33,990 nt of DNA from Paenibacillus agaridevorans (GTDB lineage Bacteria > Bacillota > Bacilli > Paenibacillales > Paenibacillaceae). Shown in pieces: positions 17,648 through 24,937 of this stretch; position 1 is the first letter of the stretch, and the number at the start of each line of letters is the position of its first letter. The translations under genes were made by a program, and so were the position numbers. The notes below the pieces were generated by a model, which saw only the letters and a program-made list of their open reading frames with translations, ran no database searches and had not been told where the DNA came from. The DNA lies in NCBI RefSeq assembly GCF_003112455.1, contig NZ_BDQX01000163.1, positions 71,484-105,473 on the forward strand, given 5' to 3'.

Positions 17648-18472
17648 TTATGCCGCTTTTCTCTTATTAAATTTTGCAGCGTACCGGACTGGTGACAAGT
17701 ACCCCAGTGCACTATGGATCCGTTTACGGTTGTAAAAAAACTCAATATATCTGTAGATTTCTTCATAGGCCTGTTGCTTTGTATTGAATCGCTTGCAGTA
17801 AACGAGTTCCTTCTTGAGCACGCTATGAAATGACTCTATACAGGCGTTGTCGTAGCAGTTGCCTTTCCGACTCATGCTAGCTCTCATTTTGTAGGCTTTG
17901 AGTTGCTTTCTGTAATCATCAGATGCATATTGACTACCGCGATCTGAATGATGCAGCAGCCCCTTCTTTGGCTTTTTAGCTTTATAGGCGTCTTGCAACG
18001 CACCAAGTACCAAGTCGGTCGTCATCCGGCTCCCTAGGCGCCAGCCTACGATCTCACGTGTACACAGGTCAAGTATGCTTGCTAAGTATAAACGGCCCTC
18101 TCTGCATGGAATGTAGGTAATGTCTGCCACCCAGACCTTATTAGGTTTCTCCGTTTTAAACTTTTGGTTGAGTACGTTAGGTGCGATCGGCAAATCATGG
18201 CTCGAGTCTGTTGTCTGCACCTTGTACTTTCGCGAGACACAGGCACGCAGGCCAAGCTCCTGCATATATAAACCAATGGTTCGCTCTGCTACTGTGTGGC
18301 CTTCTTCTTGAAGGAGATACGTGATCTTTGGAGCACCGTAGCGCTGCTCAGAATCATGAAAATGGTAAGAAACCCGCTCCATTAAAGTCCGTTTTCGCAG
18401 CTCCTGGTTGCTCATCTCTGCATTTTTCCATTTGTAGTAACCGCTACGTGAAACACTCATGACTTCGCACAT
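17648..18472 (-). CDS. IS3-family transposase OrfB (DDE integrase domain)
   Basis: At least 274 residues carry the retroviral-type integrase core. The DDE triad is visible as W-V-A-D-I-T-Y (first Asp near residue 95), L-L-H-H-S-D-R-G-S-Q-Y (second Asp near 158) and N-C-Y-D-N-A-C-I-E-S-F (Glu near 195), with Y-N-x-x-R-x-H-S-A-L near the C-terminus. The frame is open further upstream to about 18558 (Q-T-K-E-R-R-F-Q-F-I-E-D-H-R precedes the first Met), so the working product is an OrfAB fusion made by -1 frameshifting at 18553-18559, the coordinates here giving only the part from the first ATG. OrfB alone would lack the DNA-binding domain. Confidence 0.92.
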   Translation of the reverse strand: MCEVMSVSRSGYYKWKNAEMSNQELRKRTLMERVSYHFHDSEQRYGAPKITYLLQEEGHTVAERTIGLYMQELGLRACVSRKYKVQTTDSSHDLPIAPNVLNQKFKTEKPNKVWVADITYIPCREGRLYLASILDLCTREIVGWRLGSRMTTDLVLGALQDAYKAKKPKKGLLHHSDRGSQYASDDYRKQLKAYKMRASMSRKGNCYDNACIESFHSVLKKELVYCKRFNTKQQAYEEIYRYIEFFYNRKRIHSALGYLSPVRYAAKFNKRKAA

Positions 18473-18504
18473 CTTCTCTAAACGAAACTCGGAGCGATGA
18501 TCTT

Positions 18505-18837
18505 CTATGAACTGGAACCGTCGTTCCTTGGTTTGCTGAAGATGTGCACAGCCTTTTTTACAATCGCGAGCTCCTCCTCTACATCGGAAATTCTCTGGTC
18601 TTTCGCGCGGAGCTCACGTTCTTGCTCTTTAACGAGCTGCTCGAGCTCACGGAGGCGTTCCGAACTGGCGACGGGTTCATTCTTAAAATCTCGAAATTTC
18701 GCTTTCCAGGCATGTAACGTCTTCGCGGGAATATCTAGTTCGAGGGCGATGTCCTCCACCGATTTCGTCTGCCCTTGCAGATACTTTACCGTCTGTTTCT
18801 TAAACTCTTCATTGTATCGATTCCGCTGTTCACCCAT
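18505..18837 (-). CDS. IS3-family transposase OrfA (helix-turn-helix)
   Basis: This 110-residue protein has an N-terminal helix-turn-helix of the transposase IS3/IS911 type (Y-N-E-E-F-K-K-Q-T-V-K-Y-L, then S-V-E-D-I-A-L-E-L-D-I-P-A-K-T-L-H-A-W) and a C-terminal leucine-zipper-like coiled coil (L-R-E-L-E-Q-L-V-K-E-Q-E-R-E-L). It binds the IS ends and, when made alone, usually represses transposition. ATG 18837 is chosen because AGGAGGTG lies 6 nt upstream; the GTG at 18846 overlaps that site. The last codons contain the A-AAA-AAG slippery heptamer for entry into the OrfB frame. Confidence 0.9.
   Translation of the reverse strand: MGEQRNRYNEEFKKQTVKYLQGQTKSVEDIALELDIPAKTLHAWKAKFRDFKNEPVASSERLRELEQLVKEQERELRAKDQRISDVEEELAIVKKAVHIFSKPRNDGSSS
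18553..18559 (-). promoter_or_regulatory. -1 programmed frameshift heptamer A-AAA-AAG
   Basis: In the OrfA frame the minus strand reads gtA-AAA-AAG, a classic slippery heptamer. Slipping back one base continues without a stop into the OrfB frame (K-K-G-C-A-H-L-Q-Q-T-K), giving the OrfAB transposase. Confidence 0.8.
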
Positions 18838-18909
18838 TGTGAACACCTCCTATTTCATTCATTATCGAATTCTCTTAACGAGGTGTCCACTATTTATTCT
18901 ACTTACAGA

Positions 18910-18971
18910 TTTCCCTCTAAATCCGCAAAATCCGGTATAGAAGCGAGATTAAATGGCGATTTTCCCTCTAT
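18910..18971. repeat. Degenerate ~51-bp-period repeat, right arm
   Basis: TTCCCTCTA occurs at 18911 and again at 18962, 51 nt apart, each preceded by GAT/GATT. They match the CTCCCTCTAAT units left of the IS in sequence and period. Confidence 0.6.
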
Positions 18972-19199
18972 TTTATTCATGGCTGACTAGCGCGGTACGG
19001 TGCAGCACGGCGCGGGCAGCAGCAGCGGCGCAGCACCCACGCTCATCTCACAAAGAATGTCACTCCCACACGCTGCACAAGAGGCTGCGCTCTTACACGT
19101 TTCCCACACACCCTCCACCCATTATCCGTCTCTCCCGCATCTCCCCGCCCGCTCCCTTTTAAAGAAAGAGCGGCCGCTTTTAAAAGGGGCGGCATACAA
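18972..19199. other. Intergenic stretch without recognisable gene
   Basis: About 230 nt between the repeat and the yitT-like terminator. It begins with a GC-rich GCAGCAGCAGCGGCGCAGC low-complexity patch and continues pyrimidine-rich on the + strand. A weak hairpin (CCCTTTTAA/TTAAAAGGG, about 19155-19188) lies at its end. Short frames here show no ribosome site and no familiar sequence. It may be the degraded flank of the IS insertion. Confidence 0.4.
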
Positions 19200-19228
19200 A
19201 AAACACTGACAACGAAGGTCAGTGTTTT
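19200..19228 (-). terminator. Terminator of the YitT-family gene
   Basis: Perfect 11-bp stem (19200-19210 with 19218-19228; ACACTGAC/GTCAGTGT) followed on the minus strand by a U-run. The T-rich arm also exists on the + strand. Confidence 0.8.
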
Positions 19229-19239
19229 CATGGTTGTGC

Positions 19240-20109
19240 CTAGTGAATGTCCTTTTTCTTAAAGCTGCCGCCTTTAACTTCAGCCACTTCATACACCATG
19301 ATAAAAGCATTCTCGTCGATTTCGCGAATAATTTCTTTCATCTTCCGTTCTTCCAAGCGGTTGATTACGCAAGTAATTTCTTTGAAATGTTCATTTGTAT
19401 AGCCGCCTTGCACCATCTTGTACGTAGCCCCCCGGCCCAGTCGATCGCGAATCGCCTCGACCATCATCTCAGGCTGTTTAGTAATGATGGTAAACGTTTT
19501 GGCACCGCTCAGGCCTTCCTCGACGATATGTATGACTTTCGAAGCGATAAAATAGGCGATTCCCGATAGGATAGCCCCTTTTAAACCAAAAACTGTCGAT
19601 ACAACGATAAACACGAATACGTTAAGGAACAGGATCATATCGCTTGTTCCGAACGGCAGCTTCCGCGAGAGCAGTACCGCCAGCATATCAATGCCGTCCA
19701 GCGCGCCGCCGTTCCTCAGCGCAAGACCCATTCCCAGACCGATGATAATACCGCCTACAACGGTAACAAGCAGCGTATCGCCTTCCACGATCGGCGTAAT
19801 ATGATGCATAAAGAAGGTGCCGGCTGCCAGCGATGCGATGCCGAGCACGGAATAAATCGCGAAGCTTCTGCCAATCTGCTTATAGCCCAAATAGACAAAA
19901 GGTATATTTAGAATCGCAATGAGAAGACCTAAAGGCAGATCGAAGAGCCTTGACCCTACGATACTGAGACCAGTCACGCCTCCATCGGATACGTTGTTCG
20001 GAATTAATACGGCCTCAAGGCCGTAGGCTGTAATTAAGGCACCAATTACAACAATAACGCCTCGTAATATAATGTTCCCTACTGCAGTTGTCTTGTTCTC
20101 CGTCTTCAT
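19240..20109 (-). CDS. YitT-family membrane protein (DUF161/DUF2179)
   Basis: This 289-residue protein has five predicted transmembrane helices (about residues 12-35, 50-75, 80-100, 110-135 and 150-180) followed by a soluble C-terminal DUF2179 domain (A-K-T-F-T-I-I-T-K-Q-P, then F-K-E-I-T-C-V-I-N-R-L-E and I-D-E-N-A-F-I-M-V). YitT-type markers are A-L-I-T-A-Y-G-L-E-A-V-L-I-P-N-N near residue 20 and N-G-G-A-L-D-G-I-D near 135. The role of this common Bacillota family is not settled. ATG 20109 is preferred because GAGG lies 6 nt before it; ATG 20121 has poorer spacing. A good sigma-A promoter lies at 20174-20202. Confidence 0.88.
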   Translation of the reverse strand: MKTENKTTAVGNIILRGVIVVIGALITAYGLEAVLIPNNVSDGGVTGLSIVGSRLFDLPLGLLIAILNIPFVYLGYKQIGRSFAIYSVLGIASLAAGTFFMHHITPIVEGDTLLVTVVGGIIIGLGMGLALRNGGALDGIDMLAVLLSRKLPFGTSDMILFLNVFVFIVVSTVFGLKGAILSGIAYFIASKVIHIVEEGLSGAKTFTIITKQPEMMVEAIRDRLGRGATYKMVQGGYTNEHFKEITCVINRLEERKMKEIIREIDENAFIMVYEVAEVKGGSFKKKDIH

Positions 20110-20173
20110 TTTTGACCTCATTTCCTATTTTCATATCCTGGCACCATTAAATGTGAATATTTTTACTGTTAAA

Positions 20174-20202
20174 ATTTTAGACATGTACGGAGCTAAAGTC
20201 AA
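20174..20202 (-). promoter_or_regulatory. Promoter of the YitT-family gene
   Basis: Minus-strand TTGACT (20197-20202), 17-nt spacer, TAAAAT (20174-20179), about 65 nt upstream of the start codon. Confidence 0.65.
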
Positions 20203-20376
20203 TTTTTTTATTTCTGCAGAGTTTCTTCCTCCGTTCCGATTGACACGATAATCCTTTATTTGTTTTTTGTAATCGCAGGCGGGACAAACTGAAAATTCTG
20301 CATTTCGAACAAATCGTTTGATTTAGGTAGTAGAAATTGATTTCCTATCCAGATCATGTAAAAATAGAGGCAGGTG

Positions 20377-20643
20377 ATGAATTTGAATAACAATAACCAT
20401 GAGAACAAAACAAAAGAATCCTTGGATAATGGGGTTAACGCTCCTGCAGTGAAAGCCTTAAGAGGAGGTAATCGATCAGGCGCAGGACGTAAGCCAATTG
20501 GTATTACCCGTAAGATATCACTCACTTTGCCCGAGAAGCATTGGATAGAAATAGACCGCCGCTGCGACAGAGGAGACTATTCGGTATCTGAAATCATTCG
20601 TTCAATATTAGAGGATTATTTAAGGGATGTGGACCAGTTATAG
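20377..20643 (+). CDS. Small ribbon-helix-helix-like DNA-binding protein
   Basis: This 88-residue protein has a polar Asn/Glu/Lys-rich N-terminal tail, a basic Gly-rich hinge (R-S-G-A-G-R-K-P-I-G, AT-hook-like) and a C-terminal segment that looks like a ribbon-helix-helix fold: strand R-K-I-S-L-T-L-P, helix K-H-W-I-E-I-D-R-R-C, turn, helix S-V-S-E-I-I-R-S-I-L-E-D-Y-L. Such proteins bind DNA as dimers and often regulate the operon next to them. ATG 20377 is used because GAGG lies 6 nt upstream; GTG 20374 and TTG 20383 are alternatives. It lies 74 nt before the tandem MutS-like genes on the same strand and shares their AT-richer composition, so it may regulate them (inference). Confidence 0.7.
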   Translation: MNLNNNNHENKTKESLDNGVNAPAVKALRGGNRSGAGRKPIGITRKISLTLPEKHWIEIDRRCDRGDYSVSEIIRSILEDYLRDVDQL

Positions 20644-20717
20644 TGCTTTCTAAGCAAGTAGGAATCTGTGGTTAATTCAAACTTATTGCACATTACTGAC
20701 AGAAGGAGAGACAGTTC

Positions 20718-22247
20718 ATGGAATATTCCAGTCTTTTATTTGATCACCACGCCTCTCCCGAAAATGGGCTTGAACGCTCATCTTACGGCTTTCTTCATGA
20801 TATTCATATGGATAAAGTTATTCAGGATATTTTGAAGGGAAAGGAAGAATACGAGCTGGAGTCCCTATTTTATAACAAGCTTGAATCTATTGAAACGATC
20901 CGTTACCGTCTCGCCATCATTGAGGAAATCGATAACGCAATTTCTGTTCATGCAATGGCCTCATTCTCGCAGAGAATGTCGAAGGTACGGCAATACGTCC
21001 AATACAGCCAATCATCTCCAGATTATGATCAACAAATGAAATGGCTATTAGACGCGGCTCACCTGTATTGTCAGACCATTATGGAGCTGCATCGTAATAT
21101 GGCAATTGCAGACTTGCAGTCACTTGGTCTTAAACATTTCTACAAATGGCTTGAACACTACACGCACTCTTCGTACTTTACTACATTATCCAAGAAAACC
21201 TTTGAGCTGCATCAACAATTCAATGAAATTCGATTCAGCCTAACCCTTTCTGACGGCAAGATAAACTTATCTAAAACGGACAATGATCAAGATTATTGCA
21301 GATCGCTAAGCAACGTGTTTCTGCAAGGACTGGAATATGATGAACATTCGGATATTCGCTTGTCTGCCGGCCTACAGTTTTCTGATGTGGAGAAAAACAT
21401 ACTCTCTGTAATCAAAAAGCAATATGCCAGGCTATTTCATACACTGCGGAATTATTACACCACATATATCGATTTTATTGACTCTTCCATCATGAGATTT
21501 GATCGGGAAATCCAATTTTATGTTGCTTCTCTTGAGTATTTTCAAGCTCTTAAAAATAAAGGCTCATCCTATAGTTATCCAGTAATCCGCGGGACAAAAG
21601 AACTTCATATTAAAGGGGGTTATGATCTTTCTCTGGCATCATCCGCTTTGCATGCCGGGCTGCCGATCGTCGGCAATCATTTTGATCTTGCTGCTAATGA
21701 AAGAGTGTGCGTATTAACAGGTCCCAACCAAGGAGGGAAAACGACATTCGCCCGCTCGCTTGGTCAAATTTTCCACTTAAGTTCCATTGGCTGCCCTGTT
21801 CCTTGCGAAGAGGCTACTCTGTTCGAATTTGACAGAATATTCACTCATTTTCCGACACAGGAACAGCCGGGATCTACTTCAGGAAAATTGAAGGATGAGC
21901 TGGCCCGGTTAAAGCCGATTATGGATCAATTTACAAGCCGCAGCATCATTTTATTAAATGAGCTTTTCTTCACAACCACTACTCATGATGCTTATGCAAT
22001 GGGCAGTAGAGTACTAGAAAACTTTCTGCAACAAGGAGCCATGTGTCTCTATGTCACGCATATCTTCGAGCTGGCGACTTCTCATAAGCAAATTGTTAGT
22101 CTGGTTGCTATAACGGATGAACTTGATCCAGCAAGGCGAACGTTCCGAATTAGGAGACAGCCTGCCGATGGACTTGTTGACGCATCCTCTATTGTCAGGA
22201 AGTATGATCTGACCCCTCAACGATTAAAAGAAAGGATAAGTCTATGA
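20718..22247 (+). CDS. MutS-like ATPase lacking the mismatch-binding domain (first of pair)
   Basis: This 509-residue protein resembles only the core/lever, clamp and ATPase part of MutS (domains III-V). The N-terminus begins directly with the core signature (F-L-H-D-I-H-M-D near residue 25, then E-T-I-R-Y-R-L-A-I-I-E-E-I), and a helical clamp region follows to about 300. The ATPase has Walker A G-P-N-Q-G-G-K-T-T at 335-343, the G-x-x-x-P signature after it and a Walker-B-like L-L-N-E-L at 412-416, where the usual Asp is Asn414. A downstream T-H switch (Y-V-T-H, about 447) is kept. The mismatch-reading domain I and connector II are absent, so it is not a canonical repair MutS. GAAGGAG stands 8-9 nt before the ATG. 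It overlaps the paralogue by ATGA, suggesting a heterodimer. AT-richer than the flanking genes. Confidence 0.85.
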   Translation: MEYSSLLFDHHASPENGLERSSYGFLHDIHMDKVIQDILKGKEEYELESLFYNKLESIETIRYRLAIIEEIDNAISVHAMASFSQRMSKVRQYVQYSQSSPDYDQQMKWLLDAAHLYCQTIMELHRNMAIADLQSLGLKHFYKWLEHYTHSSYFTTLSKKTFELHQQFNEIRFSLTLSDGKINLSKTDNDQDYCRSLSNVFLQGLEYDEHSDIRLSAGLQFSDVEKNILSVIKKQYARLFHTLRNYYTTYIDFIDSSIMRFDREIQFYVASLEYFQALKNKGSSYSYPVIRGTKELHIKGGYDLSLASSALHAGLPIVGNHFDLAANERVCVLTGPNQGGKTTFARSLGQIFHLSSIGCPVPCEEATLFEFDRIFTHFPTQEQPGSTSGKLKDELARLKPIMDQFTSRSIILLNELFFTTTTHDAYAMGSRVLENFLQQGAMCLYVTHIFELATSHKQIVSLVAITDELDPARRTFRIRRQPADGLVDASSIVRKYDLTPQRLKERISL

Positions 22248-23737
22248 AACCAAATCTGCTATACGAATCACACGAACCCAACCTGCAATCCCGAGTAAAC
22301 GAACAACATCTATTGCAGGATCTGCATATGGATTCGATTCTTACTATAATGTCCCGTCAGGACTCATTTGTGTACAATACGATGAAGAAGCTCATGCTGC
22401 AACCATTGACAGACGAGCGAACCATTTTATATAGACAACATATTTTAAGTGATTTGATTAATCAATTCTTTCTCATCAATCGTATATATAGCATTGTATC
22501 TGACATTGAACTCCAAGCAGCAGATTATCGAACGATAATGAAGCCAAACTTCTCGCGCAACGTGCCAATAAGTGAAAAACTAAAATACGCAACAAACTTG
22601 CTTCATTTTCTGTTAGACAAGCTTCAGGAGCTTCGAGACCTTGGCACAGAAAGCAGTCCTCACTGTCATTCAAAGGGCTTAATCAACTTGTTCAAACAGC
22701 TTGAGCAAAGATATACAGATGTTTTTCTGTCGGATGCCCGTAAGCATCAGCGCACTCTTCAACAGACCGTTCAGAATAGCCAATTGAGTATCGGAGCACG
22801 AATTGGAAATGGGCTAAAAATAACAGGCTTAACACTTAGAAAGATTGAAACAGCCCCTCTCCTCTCTTTCAACAAAATAAAATCAGGCAAATCAAGCTCC
22901 TTCCACCTCGGACACAGCTTGAAAGAAATAGAGGAGAGCGCTTTGCTGAACGTTCTGCGTATTATAAGCCGTTTTATCGGCGACTCCTTGAACTTCACTG
23001 GTTTGCTGCGCTTCGAGAGCAGTTTCTTTGTGGGCTGCATGAATTTATATAAAGAACTGACCAAGCGCGGGTGTGAAGTGGCATTCCCCTTGCCCGTTCA
23101 GTCTAACGAGAGATACCTTTCCTTCACTAGTCTATACAACCCCAGCCTAGCCATCCGAATTAAACAGCAGCCTCATACCAACGACTTGCAGATGGATGAC
23201 AAGAGTTTGCTTATCATTTCAGGCGCGAATCAGGGTGGGAAAACGATCTATCTACAAAGCATAGGGCTGGCGCAGCTGATGATGCAATGTGGCTTATTTG
23301 TACCCGCCACTTCCTTCCGAGCGAGTCTGTGTGACCATATCTTTACCCACTTTACAAGAGAAGAGGATGAGACGATGCGCAGCGGCAAGCTGGACGAAGA
23401 GTTATCGCGATTGGATCAATTGATCGATCATCTGACTTCTCGCTCTCTCTTGTTAATGAACGAGCCCTTCGCTTCTACTACAGAACGGGAAGGCTCAGTC
23501 ATTGCGAAGGATCTGCTCTCCGTCTGCTCTGAAATGCATCTGAGAGTCTATATTGTTACTCATTTTTATGAGCTCGCCAACTGGGCATACGGGAAACTCG
23601 AGAATGCAGTATTTGTATCGCCTGTAATAACAAAAGGTGGGCCGCCTTCTTATAAGCTGTCCAGTCAGAAGCCTTTACCTACCAGCTACGGAGAAGATCT
23701 GTATCATAAAGAAATGAAGCTGAATAATCGAAATTAA
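22244..23737 (+). CDS. MutS-like ATPase lacking the mismatch-binding domain (second of pair)
   Basis: This 497-residue paralogue of the upstream gene has the same architecture: core start (L-L-Q-D-L-H-M-D near residue 24, then R-T-I-L-Y-R-Q-H-I-L-S-D-L), helical clamp to about 290, and ATPase with G-A-N-Q-G-G-K-T at 327-334 and L-L-M-N-E-P at 403-408. The Walker B Asp is Asn406, exactly as in the partner, and V-T-H-F-Y-E-L near 445 matches the switch His. The two proteins are clearly diverged (different clamps and C-termini) rather than a recent duplication. The 4-base ATGA overlap gives translational coupling and similar amounts, as expected for subunits of one complex. A terminator begins at its stop codon. 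The biological role is unknown; recombination, mobile-element control or defence are possibilities only. Confidence 0.85.
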   Translation: MKPNLLYESHEPNLQSRVNEQHLLQDLHMDSILTIMSRQDSFVYNTMKKLMLQPLTDERTILYRQHILSDLINQFFLINRIYSIVSDIELQAADYRTIMKPNFSRNVPISEKLKYATNLLHFLLDKLQELRDLGTESSPHCHSKGLINLFKQLEQRYTDVFLSDARKHQRTLQQTVQNSQLSIGARIGNGLKITGLTLRKIETAPLLSFNKIKSGKSSSFHLGHSLKEIEESALLNVLRIISRFIGDSLNFTGLLRFESSFFVGCMNLYKELTKRGCEVAFPLPVQSNERYLSFTSLYNPSLAIRIKQQPHTNDLQMDDKSLLIISGANQGGKTIYLQSIGLAQLMMQCGLFVPATSFRASLCDHIFTHFTREEDETMRSGKLDEELSRLDQLIDHLTSRSLLLMNEPFASTTEREGSVIAKDLLSVCSEMHLRVYIVTHFYELANWAYGKLENAVFVSPVITKGGPPSYKLSSQKPLPTSYGEDLYHKEMKLNNRN

Positions 23738-23764
23738 GGACCCAGCTTTTCAGCTAGGTCCTTT
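23736..23764 (+). terminator. Terminator of the MutS-like pair
   Basis: AAGGACC (23736-23742, overlapping the stop codon) pairs with GGTCCTT (23757-23763), with an inner AGCT/AGCT pairing and a TTT tail. A modest intrinsic terminator. Confidence 0.7.
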
Positions 23765-23886
23765 GCTGTGCCTAGAGGCTCTATTCAGAGCCGTGTTCAT
23801 TTTAATCCTGAAACGAGCTAGCTGAAATATATGCGAGACTAACTTCACCAGTCTTTTTGCTCTCATTTTTGGCAGCATCAACGGCA

Positions 23887-23918
23887 AAGCGGAGCACGCC
23901 AACGAGGTTGCTCCGCTT
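23887..23918 (-). terminator. Terminator at the end of the mrp operon
   Basis: 9-bp stem AAGCGGAGC/GCTCCGCTT (23887-23895 with 23910-23918) lies about 20 nt after the mrpG stop codon; the minus-strand side ends in TTT. A weak U-run, so termination efficiency is uncertain. Confidence 0.6.
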
Positions 23919-23938
23919 CTGCGGTTAACATCAAATTG

Positions 23939-24325
23939 TTAATTGCGATTTTTTATTTCCTCTATCTCCAGTTGCCTCTCTTGTTTGATCGCTTCTCTGA
24001 AATCATCGCGTACGCTTCCCTTCCACAAAGCTACGCCTGATCGGTAAGCAGCACGCGCGTTAAGATGGCCTGCAACCGGCGAAGTGATAAAAACAAACAA
24101 AATACCCAGGAGCAGCTTGATGCTGAAAAAATCATGAACGAACCAAGTGTAAAAAAAAGCGCCTAGCAGAATAAGAAGCACGCCAAGCGTGGCGCTCTTT
24201 GTAGCGGCGTGGGAGCGCAAATACACATCCGGCAATCGTATGAGCCCTAACACGCTAATAACCGCGATGACTGCCCCCAATAGGATCAGGATTGCAAATA
24301 CAACTTCAATGATTTGTTCCATCAT
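23939..24325 (-). CDS. mrpG: Mrp antiporter subunit G
   Basis: This protein of about 128 residues has three membrane helices and belongs to the Mrp (Mnh/Sha) multisubunit cation/proton antiporter. Markers: [22 protein letters not shown] in the middle and [11 protein letters not shown] followed by R-A-A-Y-R-S-G-V. These match MrpG of Bacillus. The start is uncertain: ATG 24325 aligns with the usual N-terminus but has CTGGAG directly against it; ATG 24322 gives better spacing; TTG codons at 24337 or 24343 would use a GAGGGGGG further upstream. All overlap the mrpF end, as in other mrp operons. Last gene of the operon. Confidence 0.92.
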   Translation of the reverse strand: MMEQIIEVVFAILILLGAVIAVISVLGLIRLPDVYLRSHAATKSATLGVLLILLGAFFYTWFVHDFFSIKLLLGILFVFITSPVAGHLNARAAYRSGVALWKGSVRDDFREAIKQERQLEIEEIKNRN

Positions 24326-24599
24326 CTCCAGACTCAAGGACAACCCCCCTCTCGATATATCTCGCCATTGCGGTCGTCCCGATAAAGGTTAATATGCCGA
24401 TAACCAATATGATGTCGAAATACGCCCGAGTCCCCGTCGTTATGCCGAGGACGGCAATCATGGACAGCAATAAAATGCCTATCGTATCCAGCGCCGCAAT
24501 CCGATCGGCAATAGACGGCCCCTTTAGCAATCGGTACAAGGCTCCCAATATGGCAAGCGATAACAAAATAAGGGAAACCCACAGCAGCGTTGTCGTCAT
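24306..24599 (-). CDS. mrpF: Mrp antiporter subunit F
   Basis: This 97-residue, three-helix membrane protein has the MrpF signature [17 protein letters not shown] near residue 25 and [17 protein letters not shown] near 60. The conserved Asp in the first motif lies in the membrane arm of the complex. Its ATG overlaps the mrpE stop by ATGA, so the two are translationally coupled. The length matches the family (about 94 residues). Confidence 0.94.
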   Translation of the reverse strand: MTTTLLWVSLILLSLAILGALYRLLKGPSIADRIAALDTIGILLLSMIAVLGITTGTRAYFDIILVIGILTFIGTTAMARYIERGVVLESGDDGTNH

Positions 24600-24934
24600 C
24601 TCGTTACCTCCATGATGGCGCGTTCGAAAGAACCTTTGATCTGCGCCGCAAGCTCGTCGGGGTCGTTAATGTCCATGGCATGAATGTACAATGTTTTCCC
24701 GTCGCCGGATACATCAAGCGTAAGCGTCCCCGGCGTCAAACAGATCAGGATTGACAATAAGGTAATTTCAAAATCGCTCCTTAGCTCCGTATCCAGCTTG
24801 ATGATACCTGGACGAATGTTGAGCCTGGGGCGCAGCACTTCGCGAAGAACCGTCACGCTGGACATCAACAGTTCCTTGTTAAACATGGCTATCAATCTTA
24901 AGACAGCCCCTGTTTTCCTTATCATTCTCATCAT
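24596..24934 (-). CDS. mrpE: Mrp antiporter subunit E, N-terminally short
   Basis: This 112-residue protein matches the C-terminal two-thirds of MrpE: L-R-P-R-L-N-I-R-P-G-I, T-L-L-S-I-L-I-C-L-T-P-G-T-L, and L-Y-I-H-A-M-D-I-N-D-P. The Bacillus subunit has about 158 residues, and the missing part corresponds to the first pair of membrane helices. The start cannot be moved upstream because the mrpD stop codon is 3 nt away and the reading frame has a good ribosome site (AAGGAG inside the last mrpD codons, 6 nt before ATG 24934). The gene is therefore truly short, not mis-started. Mutants of Bacillus MrpE are tolerated better than those of other subunits, which may explain survival of a shortened form (inference). 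Confidence 0.9.
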   Translation of the reverse strand: MMRMIRKTGAVLRLIAMFNKELLMSSVTVLREVLRPRLNIRPGIIKLDTELRSDFEITLLSILICLTPGTLTLDVSGDGKTLYIHAMDINDPDELAAQIKGSFERAIMEVTR

Positions 24935-24937
24935 GCT

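Larger units (their letters stand above)
17619..18889 (-). mobile_element. IS3-family (IS150-type) insertion sequence, 1271 bp
   Basis: Two overlapping-frame transposase genes are bounded by imperfect inverted ends: TGGACCTCTGTCAAGA at 17619 on the + strand and TGGACACCTCGTTAAGA read on the minus strand from 18889. Length, gene order and a -1 slippery site fit IS150-type IS3 elements. The immediate flanks (GGAT on the left, CTAT on the right) do not form an obvious target-site duplication, so the insertion is old or one flank was rearranged. Both open frames are intact, so the element may still be active. Confidence 0.88.

Noticed and set aside
17507..18971. CRISPR array suggested by regular 51-bp motif spacing
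   Set aside because: The conserved part is only about 10 bases, units are degenerate, there are just four copies split by an IS, and no cas gene is present.
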